The notes: a model not told the origin generated them from the sequence alone. A stretch of 64,000 bases of DNA from Psychrobacter sp. JCM 18900 (GCF_904846625.1 NZ_CAJHBL010000003.1:372001-436000), one strand, 5' to 3'; positions 48,152-59,600 are shown, counted from the first letter of the stretch. Translations and numbers: made by a program.

Positions 48152-48198
48152 ATATCGAGCAGATTGATTAAAATATCGGTAATAATAGGTAGCCATTC

Positions 48199-50328
48199 AT
48201 GTCCATCAAGACATCACCAAAGTCCTCATCATTTAGCGTATCTACTCATTCGAAAAAATCCCATATCTTAGCGCTGGCCATCGCTAGTGGCTCATTGCTG
48301 ACAGGTTTATCAGCGACATCGACGGTACAAGCGGCAGGGTTAGGCGACCTTTTCGGTAGTAGTGAAAGCTCATCGAAGTCAAAGTTTTTGCCAGTAGATC
48401 AAGCGTTTCAGGTAAGTACAGATAGTACCCCTGTCAAAGCAGGTACGCGGTTATCTGTTAATTTTGATATCACTCCTGAACATTACGTCTATAAAAAGCA
48501 AATTAAGCTTACGCTACCCGCTGGCGTGACGGCTGCACCTTTTACCTTTAGCCAGACACCATATTCGATAGATGATCCAACATTTGGCAAAGTACTGGTA
48601 TTTGACCAAGCGAATATGGTCGCTACCACCACACTGACGAACAATAGTGGCAAGAATATAGAAGACGCCGCTATCGTCGTCGGGTGGCAAGGTTGTGCAA
48701 AAGCAGGACTGTGCTATCCACCTGAAAAGATTAATACGACTGTCGATATTGCAGCTGCATCGACGCAGGTATCAGCAGATAGTGAGAGTATTGCGAGCTC
48801 GACCGACTCAGAGAATAGTGCTACGGCGACACCAGAGAAAGCAAGCTCACCAGCGCTTGATAATACTTTGCCTGATGAGGCGCAAGCACTGACAGACGAT
48901 GATGCTATTGACTATGATCTCATTGATGACAGCGCTGTAGAGTATGATTCTTTAGATAGTAATGCAGCGACGAATACGATTTCTGCAGCAAATAGCAGCG
49001 TAACAGGCGAGACGGCCAATAGCGAAAGTACCTTGAGCAACAGTTTCGTTGATAGCGATCCTTTTGGTTTGGCTTCTCACCCTTGGCTGGCATTAGTACT
49101 ATTATTTTTAGCAGGCTTAGGCTTGGCCTTGACGCCATGTGTGTTACCGATGTTACCTATCGTGGCCAACATTGTAGCCCGCGAACAAAACCCAACGGTC
49201 AAACGCGGTGTCATCTTGACCACCAGTTACGCGATTGGGGTAGCGACTGCTTACGGAATTTTGGGCGCTGTTATCGCAGTATTCGGTGAATCTTTAGGTA
49301 TTATTGGTTGGCTGCAGAATCCAATTATTCTCATTAGCTTTGCTATTGTTTTTATACTTCTCGCACTATACATGTTAGGTCTTTTCAGTGTGCGATTACC
49401 ACAAGCGATCAGTCGAAAGATGCAAGGCTTAAGCCAAGCAGGTGACAGTAAGCTTGGTAGTACAGGCGGCAGTTTAATCGCTGGGTTTTTATCAGCGCTA
49501 GTCGTGTCACCTTGTGTTTCTGCGCCATTATTTGGGGCATTATTGGCGGTCTCTACCATTGGTAGTCCATTGCTCGGCTTTGCCGCTTTATTCATGCTGG
49601 GTTTTGGTTTGTCCGCGCCGCTTATCCTAATCGGTGCTACTCAAGGCAAGATTATGCCAAAAGCAGGCGAGTGGATGAATTGGGTCAAGCAAGGCTTTGC
49701 TTTACTACTGTTTGCCGTGGCACTGCTATTGATTGAGCGCGTGTTTATATCGCCAGTCATGCTGATGGTGTGGGCATTGTGGTTTATGGTCGTGGCAACA
49801 TGGGCATGGAGTTGGCTAGGTAAAGGTCGTATGCTGACCCAAGCACTAAGCCTTATCGCTGGTATTTGGGCGACTTGCCTAATAGTTGGCGCTGCATTGG
49901 GCAATGACGATAGCTTACATCCACTAGCGTCATTGGGTGCAGCACCGATGATGGTACAGTCAACATCTGGTCAACCAGTGAATAGTGATAGTACCACTGA
50001 TAAGACGATCACGACGCTTGCAGAGCTAGATGCTATTGTCGCAGCCAATCCGAATGTTATTGTCGATCTGACAGCAGAGTGGTGTATTGAGTGCCGCATT
50101 ATGGACAAGAACCTGTTTCACAATCGTCCAGCGCAGATGCAAGATTGGCAATTAGTGAAGCTTGATATCACTGAGACGACAGCAGACTCAAAAGCCGTGT
50201 TGTCTCGTTACCAACTCTTTGGTCCACCAGCGTTACTGTATTATATTGATGGTCAGCTAGTAAATCAGCAAGTAGGTGAGATTGGTCGCTCAGAGTTTGA
50301 GCAAACATTATCGGCGTTGAACAACTAA
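48199..50328 (+). CDS. dsbD: Thiol:disulfide interchange protein DsbD
   Basis: Transfers electrons from cytoplasmic thioredoxin to periplasmic proteins. After a signal peptide (to about residue 45) comes the alpha domain with C166 and C172, then an acidic linker of about 100 residues (longer than usual). The eight-helix beta domain has its redox cysteines in LALTPCVLPMLP and VVSPCVSAPL. The C-terminal thioredoxin-like gamma domain has the active site WCIECR. All six cysteines are present. Length is 709 against about 565 in E. coli, the excess being the linker. Preceded by a duplicate of its alpha domain. Confidence 0.95.
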   Translation: MSIKTSPKSSSFSVSTHSKKSHILALAIASGSLLTGLSATSTVQAAGLGDLFGSSESSSKSKFLPVDQAFQVSTDSTPVKAGTRLSVNFDITPEHYVYKKQIKLTLPAGVTAAPFTFSQTPYSIDDPTFGKVLVFDQANMVATTTLTNNSGKNIEDAAIVVGWQGCAKAGLCYPPEKINTTVDIAAASTQVSADSESIASSTDSENSATATPEKASSPALDNTLPDEAQALTDDDAIDYDLIDDSAVEYDSLDSNAATNTISAANSSVTGETANSESTLSNSFVDSDPFGLASHPWLALVLLFLAGLGLALTPCVLPMLPIVANIVAREQNPTVKRGVILTTSYAIGVATAYGILGAVIAVFGESLGIIGWLQNPIILISFAIVFILLALYMLGLFSVRLPQAISRKMQGLSQAGDSKLGSTGGSLIAGFLSALVVSPCVSAPLFGALLAVSTIGSPLLGFAALFMLGFGLSAPLILIGATQGKIMPKAGEWMNWVKQGFALLLFAVALLLIERVFISPVMLMVWALWFMVVATWAWSWLGKGRMLTQALSLIAGIWATCLIVGAALGNDDSLHPLASLGAAPMMVQSTSGQPVNSDSTTDKTITTLAELDAIVAANPNVIVDLTAEWCIECRIMDKNLFHNRPAQMQDWQLVKLDITETTADSKAVLSRYQLFGPPALLYYIDGQLVNQQVGEIGRSEFEQTLSALNN

Positions 50329-50712
50329 CATTTAACAATGAACACTTAAGAAACCAGTGTAATATTTCGAAAATTCTTAAGAATATTAAGAAGGCCAGTA
50401 TACTAAGAAAGTATGCTGGCTTTTTTGATGCCTTTAAATTCATACTATAGAATGTTTATTAAGTATTTGTTATATAAGTAATTATATTGATAGATGCTTA
50501 TTTTAACTATCGATAAAGCTAGTATCGTGCTTATATTTTCATTACAATAAAGAAACAATGCAGCAGGGGCACTAATTGTCATTTTTTTCGCTCCTAATAT
50601 CTGCGATTAGCTGATAGTCTCAGTCAATTCTATTTTAGCGATAACGCTAATGGCTATATTAATTACCTCATATACTCTGCTAGCGCTAATGCTAGTTAGA
50701 TAAAGGACACTT
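50329..50712. other. dsbD-pldA intergenic region
   Basis: About 385 AT-rich bases. It contains the dsbD terminator at 50394-50426 and otherwise nothing recognisable. Confidence 0.4.
50394..50426 (+). terminator. Terminator of dsbD
   Basis: Stem GCCAGTATAC/GTATGCTGGC (50394-50403, 50411-50420, one G-U) followed by six T. Confidence 0.88.
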
Positions 50713-52161
50713 ATGTTTGCCCATACCATTACTCAGCGTCACCAACAGCCGTCTTACCAGAATGCGCATATGCCTCTTCGTATTGCAGTTGCGCTTGCGT
50801 TGAGTTGTACCGCGATACAAGTACAAGCTGCTGATGATTCTCAGACTTATAACGAACTGCCAGCACCTGAAGCTGCGTTTGAATATGAGGATCTTGACCT
50901 TTCACAGAGGCTTGATAACAGTGCGATATCTTCTGATATGAGTACACAAAGTGGCAAAATAATTAGCAAAGAATTTATTGCTCAGCAAGCCAAGCTGTTT
51001 TCTGAATGTACTCAAGTCCAGTCTAGTGCTGCTCGCCTAGCTTGTTTTGATAAGGTAGCTGAACAAGGTAAGACACCAAGCTATACCTCAACCAAACAAC
51101 CAATTGATTTGGCAAAAACCTTTCAAAGTACGGTCTCAGGTAATCCAAAAGTGATATTGGCTGAGTCTCAAACGGCGATGAGTGGTACGACAGTTGAAGA
51201 TGCAGATACCATTTTAATGACCAGTCAGCAAACAGCAGCTAGCAAATTGAAGGCAAATGGCAACGTAGAAGTAGATGCTGAAACGAATAGCGAGGCACAG
51301 ATTTTAGAAAATGTAGGTGTCACTCAAACAGACATCGAAAAATTCTCGCCACTCAGTCTATCCTATGACCTAGATAAAAACAGTGAGCGTGGTACTTGGA
51401 CGGTCAGACCATATCGACCAACGTATCTGTTACCATTATTTTATACCTTCGATCCCAATTTAAATCCAAGCACACCATCACAAGAAACAGATCCTTTTGA
51501 TTCTAATGACATACGCGAAACTGAGCTAAAATTCCAATTATCCCTAAAAACAAAAGTCGCAGAAGATTTGTTTGATACCAGTGCTGACCTATGGTTTGGC
51601 TATACCCAAGAATCACACTGGCAAGTTTATAACGAAGACAACTCGCGTCCATTCCGCGCTACCGATTATCAACCTGAAATATTCTTAACCCAACCTGTGA
51701 CAGCAGATCTACCTTTTGGTGGACGTCTGCGTATGTTGGGCGCAGGTGCTGTCCATCACTCGAATGGACAAGATGATCCATTATCACGTTCATGGAATCG
51801 TGCTTACCTCATGGCGGGTGCAGAGTGGGGCAGACTCTCAGTCATACCGCGCCTATGGGCTCGAGTAAATAACGAAAGTAGTAGCGATGACGATAATCCA
51901 GATATCGAAGACTACATGGGCTATGGTGATATCAAATTCTTATATGACTTGCCGGCTGATCAAAGCATTAGTGGTACCTTGCGCTACAATCCAGGTACTA
52001 ACAAAGGTGCTGCGCAAATCGACTATATCTATCCTATCTCAGAGAACGTCAATGGTATGGTTCAGCTATTCCAAGGCTATGGCGAGTCGATCATTGACTA
52101 TAATCATGAAAATACCTCTATCGGCTTTGGTATCGTACTGAACGATTGGAAAGGGCTTTAA
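50713..52161 (+). CDS. pldA: Outer-membrane phospholipase A (OMPLA)
   Basis: Calcium-dependent outer-membrane phospholipase. After the signal peptide (to about AAD at residue 42) there is a long periplasmic-side extension of about 180 residues with one Cys pair. The 12-strand barrel domain follows (residues about 200-482), with catalytic His and Ser in AVHHSNGQ and then DPLSRSWNR, the OMPLA signature with the active-site Asn and calcium site. AAAGGA lies upstream of the ATG. At 482 residues it is much longer than E. coli PldA (289), due to the N-terminal extension. Confidence 0.9.
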   Translation: MFAHTITQRHQQPSYQNAHMPLRIAVALALSCTAIQVQAADDSQTYNELPAPEAAFEYEDLDLSQRLDNSAISSDMSTQSGKIISKEFIAQQAKLFSECTQVQSSAARLACFDKVAEQGKTPSYTSTKQPIDLAKTFQSTVSGNPKVILAESQTAMSGTTVEDADTILMTSQQTAASKLKANGNVEVDAETNSEAQILENVGVTQTDIEKFSPLSLSYDLDKNSERGTWTVRPYRPTYLLPLFYTFDPNLNPSTPSQETDPFDSNDIRETELKFQLSLKTKVAEDLFDTSADLWFGYTQESHWQVYNEDNSRPFRATDYQPEIFLTQPVTADLPFGGRLRMLGAGAVHHSNGQDDPLSRSWNRAYLMAGAEWGRLSVIPRLWARVNNESSSDDDNPDIEDYMGYGDIKFLYDLPADQSISGTLRYNPGTNKGAAQIDYIYPISENVNGMVQLFQGYGESIIDYNHENTSIGFGIVLNDWKGL

Positions 52162-52236
52162 TTTAGAAAGGACATCAATTTGAGAAAGGTTCTGACATAG
52201 ATGAAATTTATTATAAGTTATGACGAATAATAGTTT

Positions 52237-53073
52237 ATGCGCCGTTTAGCGCCTTATCAAACTGGACTGTGGTTGGCAGAGTATATGGATATGCGCTGCC
52301 AACTATGCCGTATTTATCGTAGTACACCACAATCTCAACTACTGCACCATCAAACACAATCTAGCCTAGATAATATAACGAATGCGCCGCCTACACGGAC
52401 AGCCTTAAAGAAACACTCTTTTCTTACTAATATCGTTCATCAAGTAAACAGCCATTTGAGCAATGGTTTACTTTGTACTCACTGTCACAACGATATTACT
52501 TGGTTGCCAAGACCTTTTAAAGTGGATATCGCTCCTAGTATATCTCTATCTATCCAAGCCTCTACTTACTACGAGTATCCAATACGTCAAGCTATCCGAG
52601 CATTTAAGCATCAAGAGGATATGACGAAATTGCCGTTACTATTACATGCCATACGTCAATTACCGCGTCCACACGGTTGTCATCGCAATAACAGTGTGAT
52701 TGTTGCTATGCCAACGACAAGTCAACGATTGGTTAAACGTGGGTTCGATCCTGTCAGTATTCTCTCTGCCCAATTGTCTAAACATTGGCAAATTCCTTTA
52801 TGGCAAGGCGTTAAGCGCATTGACGATACAATTAGTCAGCAAGGACTGACTCGTGCCGAACGTCTTAGTAACTTAGATAACGCTTTTGCTCTAATCGAAA
52901 AGCCCCCTACAAAACGCTTACTACTATTCGATGATGTATCTACCACAGGTGCAAGCTTACAAGCATTAGCGCGAGCGTTCATTCCACCTGCAGCAGTAAA
53001 ATCAGCAACGGATAGCAGCCATAATAGTTATCAAATTTCTGCTTACGTATTAGCACATGGCAGCAAATCCTAA
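52237..53073 (+). CDS. ComF family phosphoribosyltransferase-like protein
   Basis: ComF/GntX family. The N-terminus has a zinc-type pair, CQLC at about residue 27 and LCTHC at about 83, with an unusually long spacer between. The C-terminal phosphoribosyltransferase domain has the PRPP loop LLFDDVSTTGAS near residue 228. ComF is linked to natural transformation, and competence pili and type IV pili often share components. Here the type IV pilus cluster starts 330 bp downstream. It could also be a GntX-like protein with no competence role. Confidence 0.88.
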   Translation: MRRLAPYQTGLWLAEYMDMRCQLCRIYRSTPQSQLLHHQTQSSLDNITNAPPTRTALKKHSFLTNIVHQVNSHLSNGLLCTHCHNDITWLPRPFKVDIAPSISLSIQASTYYEYPIRQAIRAFKHQEDMTKLPLLLHAIRQLPRPHGCHRNNSVIVAMPTTSQRLVKRGFDPVSILSAQLSKHWQIPLWQGVKRIDDTISQQGLTRAERLSNLDNAFALIEKPPTKRLLLFDDVSTTGASLQALARAFIPPAAVKSATDSSHNSYQISAYVLAHGSKS

Positions 53074-53217
53074 ACCCAATATATCTTTGTCAGTAATATC
53101 TAATTATTGCTAATATATTTCCTTAACGCTATATTATTATAACTATGTATACTAATTTGTTGTTTTACGGCTGTATACGTCGATAATAATTTTACATATT
53201 TATGGATAAGTTACATA

Positions 53218-53229
53218 TGTCAAGTGACA
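53218..53229. promoter_or_regulatory. Candidate activator site TGTCA-AG-TGACA
   Basis: Perfect inverted repeat with TGTCA and TGACA arms around AG, about 38 bp upstream of the sigma-54 -24 element. The same pentamers recur upstream of the pilA promoter. TGTC is the core reported for PilR sites in Pseudomonas; assignment to PilR is inference. Confidence 0.45.
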
Positions 53230-53266
53230 AATATCGACTTTTTTAAACATTATTAGTTATATGCCG

Positions 53267-53282
53267 TGGAACGAAAATTGCA
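53267..53282 (+). promoter_or_regulatory. Sigma-54 (-24/-12) promoter of fimT operon
   Basis: TGGAACG-N4-TTGCA matches the sigma-54 consensus TGGCACG-N4-TTGCA except for one base. The invariant GG and GC are ten bases apart. It is correctly oriented and lies about 120 bp before the fimT start. Confidence 0.75.
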
Positions 53283-53401
53283 TGTTATTAGGGTAGTCAG
53301 TATAAAAATAGTAGTAAGCTAAAAATATAAGATACTTACAATAAATTTTAGTGAGATATAGACGAAAGATAGTTAATTGCCGTTTTAAATAGGAATATGA
53401 T

Positions 53402-53893
53402 GTGAACGCATCTTTGAACGAATTATCACCTAAGCTGAAAAACGTAAGCTCAGGTTTTACCTTAATTGAATTAATGGTAACCATAGCAGTATTAGCTATT
53501 ATCATAAGTATAGCCGCACCTAATATTAGTACTCAGCTTGCCAATCAACGTAGTAAGTCGTCAGCTGGTACTCTCACTAATGCACTAAAAGAAGCTAAAG
53601 TCGAAAGCGTTATTCGTCGTCAACCACTAACGATAAGCTTTGATAATACTAGTAAGGTAATAAATATTCAGCATATAGTGTCAGGTACGGTAGATAGCAC
53701 TGTAGAAAGTTATAGGTATGATGCTAAAAGTACAATTAAGTCAGATCGTAGCAGTAATGAATTTAAACCAAATAAAGTCGCAGAAGTTACCACATATACT
53801 ATATGCGATAGCAATAGTGCAGCTAGTCCTATAAAAATCTTAGTCAGTGCTACTGCCGTTATTAGTAATAGATCCGAAGGAACGTGCCCATGA
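53402..53893 (+). CDS. fimT: Type IV pilus minor pilin FimT/GspH family
   Basis: Prepilin with leader MNASLNELSPKLKNVSSG before FTLIELMVTIAVLAIIISIA (E5 present). The GspH/FimT domain follows with three Cys in the mature part. It is probably a priming or minor pilin. The start is GTG at 53402, preceded by AGGA. It heads the minor-pilin operon and overlaps pilV by four bases (ATGA). Confidence 0.88.
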   Translation: MNASLNELSPKLKNVSSGFTLIELMVTIAVLAIIISIAAPNISTQLANQRSKSSAGTLTNALKEAKVESVIRRQPLTISFDNTSKVINIQHIVSGTVDSTVESYRYDAKSTIKSDRSSNEFKPNKVAEVTTYTICDSNSAASPIKILVSATAVISNRSEGTCP

Positions 53894-54459
53894 CTAAAAC
53901 TATTAACCAACAAGGTGTGGGTTTGGTTGAGGTGCTAGTTGCTCTGTTACTACTAGCAGTTGCAGTATTGGGATTTAGTGCACTCAACATGGTATCTATA
54001 AAAGCAACAGATGATAGCGTGCTAATAGCAAATGCTAATACAGTAATGCGTGGCTTGTCTGAAGATTTACGATTAAATTCTAATAATATACTGGCTTATC
54101 AAAAGGATATCCAAAGTGTATTAAGCAAAGTATCTGCTTCAAAGAATTACTGTGCAGCTGTCGAAGACTATAAAACGAGTACTGTCACAAAGAACTGTGA
54201 TAGTGAGTCATGTACCGAGGAACAGCTAGGTCAATACAATAGCTGGAGTACGATGAAACAAGCATGTGAAAACGGCATTTTACTAAATATGATTACTTGT
54301 CCTGGTACTGCGGACAAACAGTTACGTCAATGTATTATCACTTCATGGAACGGAACAGAGCCAGTGTTTGGAGTCAGTTCAGCGAGTAGTAAGGCTTGTG
54401 CCGATGCGTTTGGGATATATCATGCAGGTTCTGATTGCTTGATTATGGAGTCTTACTAA
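53890..54459 (+). CDS. pilV: Type IV pilus minor pilin PilV
   Basis: Leader MTKTINQQG before VGLVEVLVALLLLAVAVLG, with the position-5 Glu and the PilV-type N-terminus. The mature part has nine Cys, which suggests disulfides. Its ATG overlaps the fimT stop (ATGA, 53890-53893), so translation is coupled. The GTG at 53884 is an alternative. PilV, W, X and Y1 form the initiation and tip complex of the pilus. Confidence 0.9.
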   Translation: MTKTINQQGVGLVEVLVALLLLAVAVLGFSALNMVSIKATDDSVLIANANTVMRGLSEDLRLNSNNILAYQKDIQSVLSKVSASKNYCAAVEDYKTSTVTKNCDSESCTEEQLGQYNSWSTMKQACENGILLNMITCPGTADKQLRQCIITSWNGTEPVFGVSSASSKACADAFGIYHAGSDCLIMESY

Positions 54460-55637
54460 TGAATATTAAATATACTCAGGACGGCTTTTCTTTAATAGAA
54501 CTAATGATCTCTCTCACCTTAGGTCTTTTAATCTCAGCAGCGGTCATGCAAATTTATTTGACCAGCGTTAAAACCAGCAGTGTACAGGCTGGCGGTGCCG
54601 ATATATTAGAAGCGAGTATTTTTGGTATTCAAAATATAGAAAAGAGTGTAAGGCTCAGTAATTTAGGTATGGCGGATACTAACAATCCTTTCACTCCTAC
54701 GGCAGGTCTAGTTATGACCAGTGACAGTAGTTTGGTTAGTACTACCCAGACAGACAAATCTAAGAATAATATGAATGGTATTAAAATGGGAGGAACCAAG
54801 TCGAGCGCTGGTGCTGAAGAAATTACAGATGGCTATCTAACCAGAAGTGGAAACCAAAGCACAAGTAGCGTTAACAACGCTTGGAAAGCAGGGAACAGTA
54901 ACATTACAGGCTTAAAAGGCTCCCAGCTCACTATACAGTACGAAGCACCGCAGAATATGTACGATTGTGAAGGCTCTTTAGTTCGGGGACCAGTCGAAAT
55001 AGATCGTGATGGACGTTTGACGATGATACCAGGTCAGGTTGTTATTGAAAGGTATTTTCTCAACGAAGTCACTCAGAGTAATAAGTCTAATTATGAATCA
55101 AGTATAAAAAGTTATGAGCTACGTTGTGACGCTGGACGTTATATCAAAGAAGACTTAAATACAGCAGAACTTGCAGCACAAGAAATCAGCGGTAAGGACA
55201 GTACTAAGTTAGTGGCTACTCGGAATATAAGAGATTTTGGGGATGCTGGAGAAGTCGTTATTCCAAGAGTTGATTATTTTGGTGTCTTGCTAGGAGTAGA
55301 GGTTGTCGCTACCAGTCCAACTAATACTTCGGTTAGTTTAAGGTATTTTACTCCTGAACAATATATGAGTTTTTTGAAAACTGTTCAACAGGCAGAATCT
55401 TCAGCTAGTACGTCTACTATAACGACAACAGATATTATATCTGCAAAACTGTCTGTTTTAGTACGAGCTGATCGCCCCATTACAGGAGAGAGTGGAGCAT
55501 CTAGTTTTATAGTATTTGGAGAAAAAAGAGACTTATCTTCAGATACTTCCAGCGCTTTTATTCGCAGAGTATATGAGTCGAATATTATGTTGAGAAACTC
55601 AAGAGCTGTTAAAGAAAGTTCTATACCCAGTATCTAG
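54459..55637 (+). CDS. pilW: Type IV pilus minor pilin PilW
   Basis: Leader MNIKYTQDG before FSLIELMISLTLGLLISAAV, E5 present. It is a large minor pilin (392 residues) of the PilW family, with the mature domain rich in Ser, Thr and Asn. The ATG at 54459 lies in TAATG with the pilV stop, so translation is coupled. It is expected to bridge PilX/PilY1 and the other minor pilins. Confidence 0.9.
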   Translation: MNIKYTQDGFSLIELMISLTLGLLISAAVMQIYLTSVKTSSVQAGGADILEASIFGIQNIEKSVRLSNLGMADTNNPFTPTAGLVMTSDSSLVSTTQTDKSKNNMNGIKMGGTKSSAGAEEITDGYLTRSGNQSTSSVNNAWKAGNSNITGLKGSQLTIQYEAPQNMYDCEGSLVRGPVEIDRDGRLTMIPGQVVIERYFLNEVTQSNKSNYESSIKSYELRCDAGRYIKEDLNTAELAAQEISGKDSTKLVATRNIRDFGDAGEVVIPRVDYFGVLLGVEVVATSPTNTSVSLRYFTPEQYMSFLKTVQQAESSASTSTITTTDIISAKLSVLVRADRPITGESGASSFIVFGEKRDLSSDTSSAFIRRVYESNIMLRNSRAVKESSIPSI

Positions 55638-55677
55638 TTGATGAAGCGGATAATCTGACTGAAAGAGGATAAATGAG

Positions 55678-56538
55678 ATGACTAGACAATCACAGGAAGG
55701 CGTTACTCTTATCGTAGTATTGATGTTCTTAATGCTCATTACTTTAGTGGGTATTATTGCGGTTAAGAGAAGTACAACAGATTTAAAAGTAGCCACTGCT
55801 GATCAAATAGACACGTTTTTATTAAACTCTTCAGATAGCGCAAATAAGCGTATTGAAAAAATATTTGATAACGATACAGATCAAGATTATGTAGATGCAG
55901 TGATAGAAGGGACGGGAATGTTTGGCTATTATCTTTCTCAAGCAGGTAGTACAAATCGCGATGATCAATATATTTTTTGTTATAACGCACGACTAAATAG
56001 CTTTGCTAAATTGAATCAAGCCAGCATCGTAAAACCTAATGGGGGTACGGTGATGACAACGGGTAGTGGATACTGTGATATATCAAAGACGGAAAGCTAC
56101 TCTAGTGCTCGTAGTAACTCAGTAACGCAAATTAATATTACTCGTCCATCGCGTGTAGTTGTAGGACAAGGGGGCTTTAAATCAGTAACACAAGGATCTG
56201 GTATACAAGCTAATGAGCCAAGCAATGAGTCTGCTGTCTTTAATATTCGTTCTACTTCTATATTACCTAGTCTATCGAATGCTAGTAAGGAAGATATAAA
56301 CGACTGTCTTAAAAAACCTATTGACCCTAATGATGGTAGCACTGAATCACTGGATGAATGTATGAAAGACGAAGGGGTTGCGACTAAAACACTAGTTCAG
56401 CAAGCTTATGTTAAGAACGTCATAGACAATACTGTTTGTTATGGGTTTGGTGTAGGAGACGGTAAAATAGATGAAGATTGTCAGAAACTGGTTGGCATTG
56501 ATGTCAATGGTAACCGTAAAACAGCCGCTAACAATTAA
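55678..56538 (+). CDS. pilX: Type IV pilus minor pilin PilX
   Basis: Leader MTRQSQEG before VTLIVVLMFLMLITLVGIIA. Position 5 is Val, not Glu, as in other PilX/GspK-type proteins that sit at the pilus tip and do not need to pair with a preceding subunit. A good AAAGAGGA lies upstream. It is just before pilY1 and encodes its likely membrane partner. The family is otherwise poorly conserved, so the name rests on position and N-terminus. Confidence 0.85.
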   Translation: MTRQSQEGVTLIVVLMFLMLITLVGIIAVKRSTTDLKVATADQIDTFLLNSSDSANKRIEKIFDNDTDQDYVDAVIEGTGMFGYYLSQAGSTNRDDQYIFCYNARLNSFAKLNQASIVKPNGGTVMTTGSGYCDISKTESYSSARSNSVTQINITRPSRVVVGQGGFKSVTQGSGIQANEPSNESAVFNIRSTSILPSLSNASKEDINDCLKKPIDPNDGSTESLDECMKDEGVATKTLVQQAYVKNVIDNTVCYGFGVGDGKIDEDCQKLVGIDVNGNRKTAANN

Positions 56539-56602
56539 TTGATAGATAAACAAGGCATCCATTAGCCCTTTTAACAGTTGTAGTTAAATAAGAGTACTCA
56601 TC

Positions 56603-59600
56603 ATGATTTTAAAAAAGCTCATACCTAATCAGTTACGATATTCTAAGCTTAGCCAGACTGTTAAGCCTTTATGCTATGCCGTTGCACTATCTATGGTGGC
56701 CTTACCCGTTAATGCGGGTAGGAACAATCTGGGTGATTTGGAGATTTATAAGGCAGCAGAATCGGGTGGTGCTGTACTAACGCTAATGCTTGATACTTCG
56801 GGATCTATGGGTACTGTAGATTTTGGTACTGAATCCAGATTGACCATATTAAAAAGGGCTTTGACGGATTTGCTATCAAAAAAAGATGCAAATGGTAACT
56901 ATACATTATCAAGTGACAACATAATTGGTCTGGGTCAATACTCTGTGGACAAAGACGGTAATGGATCGGTTGATGGTAAAGCAGGTAGTATTTTAGTGCC
57001 GGCACGTAAGCTTGACGAAGCACAACGCACTAAACTTATTGCTACTCTGACAGGCTTCCGCGCAAGTGGTAATACGCCAGCGGCCAATGCTTATGCGGAA
57101 GCAGGCGCCTACATGATGGGTACTACGACCGTTGAGCTAGAAGATAAAGAGGAAAAAATTTACAAAGTTTTAGGTCGAGTTGTTGAAGAGTATTCTGGTA
57201 ATAATAGCAAACCCTATAGATACAGGCTCCAAAAGTGTACTAATAATGATTCTTACGTAACACCTTTTGATAGTAAAGACTGGTACTTTTGTAATACCTA
57301 TAGTGATGTTGAGTTAACGGGCAACAAGAAAAAACAAAAGAAACTCTCAACTTTTGACGGAAATGCAAATTCTAAAATATCTAAAAACATTGATGACGGT
57401 TATGATCTTGGAAACGTACGTTATTTCTATCAGATAGTAAGTAAAAACCAAAATGGTGTTACGATAAAAGATACTGATGAAAGTGGTTATACTGTATCTA
57501 CTCAAGACGCGAAAGATTCGACAAATGATTATTTGAACTATAATGCCCCCGTCTCGGATTCGCAGTGTAGTGGCTATGGTATTTACTTTTTAACAGATGG
57601 TGTGCCTAATGGCTCATCTAACTCGATTGCTTCTGGTTTAATGAACTTAAGTCTTAAAGGTAAAAGTAGCTCTTTAAGTCTGGATGGGACTTGTAATGGT
57701 GGTTTAGTCAATAACGGTGGTAGTACGGGCTGGGCATGTATGGGTGAATACTCTAAAAAACTGCGAGACGTCACCAATCCTTCCAAACGATCAATACTAA
57801 CCGCCACAGTCGGTTTCGGTAAAGAGTTTGCTGGCATTAAGACTTCGGTGGATGGCGCTGGCAAAACGGTTTATCATTGCGATGAGTCAGCATCATCATC
57901 ATTCACTCCCTCTACACATGTCAAAAACCTATGTAAGTTAGGTAGTGAAGCATATGGCGGTGGTGGTTTTTACTACACGACAGATGCAGACAGCCTAGCT
58001 GCTAGCGTGTCTAGCTTTACAGCCAAACTGACTCAAATTATCGAAACAGCCCCTTCAGGTACCATTACTATCCCCAATGATCCACTAAGCTCTACTAATT
58101 TGCAGCCGTTTGCTTATTTACCTATGCTCGAGCCAAAAGTAGCTGGTTCTCAGTATGTATGGCCTGGAAATTTAAAGAAATACAATGTCTATCAAGGTAC
58201 GCTATATGGTAAATCGACTTTCCCATTTAGTGAGTCTAGTAGATTATATGTAGATGATGATGGTGATGATTTTCCAGATGATTTAAGCACAAGTACTCAA
58301 GATCTTTGGAGTACTACAGATTACAAAAATGATAAAGGTGAAAGTGCGAATAATTCGATTTATGCAGGGGGCGCTTATGCACGTTTAAAGGCACCGACTG
58401 CCGGAACTAATGCTAGTACTACTCGTAATGTGTATGTTGAGAGTGGTACAGGTAGTAATGCCAAGCTAGTAAATATTAAAGTCACAAATGGTACTGTGAT
58501 TGGGTTTGATCAGTTAGATACAGATTATGGTGTAGCAGAAAAGTTGTATCTACTATCCTTTTTGGGATACAGCGTGTCCACAGATGCTGCAGCAACTATT
58601 ACTGCTTTGAATACAGCCGCCAAACAAACAACAGCATTTAATGACATCGTAAAAAATCCACCAACTCAAGAGGTGAAGGTATTAGGAGGCGTAGTACACT
58701 CTAAACCAAAGCAAGTATCTTACGGTGCAGACTTTACAACTGATGGTGAGATATCTAACGATGAAAAAGATCGTGATGACTATATTATGTTTGGCTCTAT
58801 GGACGGAGCACTACATTTAGTATCATCAGAAAAAGGCGAAGAAACATTTGCGTTTATTCCTAAAACTATTATCAAACAGCAATTAAAAGCGCTAAAAGCA
58901 GACAGTGAAGGCGCCGTAGGCAGAACTGTATTCGGCGTTGACGCACCATGGACGAGTAGTTCAGTACTAGAGTATGATTTTTCAGGAACGCCTAAAAAAG
59001 TAAAAGCGACGTCAGTAAAAGCGTATGGTGGCCTAAGAATGGGCGGTAAAGGCGTATACGGCTTGGATCTAACTACGAAAGATAAACCAACCTTCTTATT
59101 CTCTAAAAATACGACTGATGCTGGATTTTCTCGTTTAGGACAAGTTTGGAGTGAACCTACAGTCGCAAAAGTTAGAATGAAGAAAGGAACAAAATACGAG
59201 TCTAAAGATGTGATTATCGTTGCTGGTGGTTATGATACTTGCTATGAAAATCCAAGTTTCAAATTAAAAACCAGTGGAGACAACACAAGTTGCGATAAAA
59301 AAACGCAGGCAGAAGGTAATGCAGTTTATATATTAGATGCTAGTGATGGTAGTATTATCTCGTCTATATCTGGTAGCGATAGTGGTACAAACCACACTAA
59401 AGTGACGAGCATGAATCATAGTGTGGTAGGTGGAATTACTGCTTTAGATCGGGATGATGATGGTAATATCGACCACCTCTATTATGCTGATTTGGGCGGT
59501 AGTGTCTATCGCGCTGATCTAAACTCAGGTGCTACAAATACCAGTTTGGTGAAACGAGTGGTTAGAGTGTTAGATGCTAGCTCTGGGCAGACGCTGCCAT

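Larger units (their letters stand above)
53074..53401. other. AT-rich regulatory region upstream of the minor-pilin operon
   Basis: About 330 very AT-rich bases. Holds a candidate sigma-54 promoter (53267-53282) and an upstream TGTCA-TGACA inverted repeat (53218-53229). No gene. Confidence 0.6.
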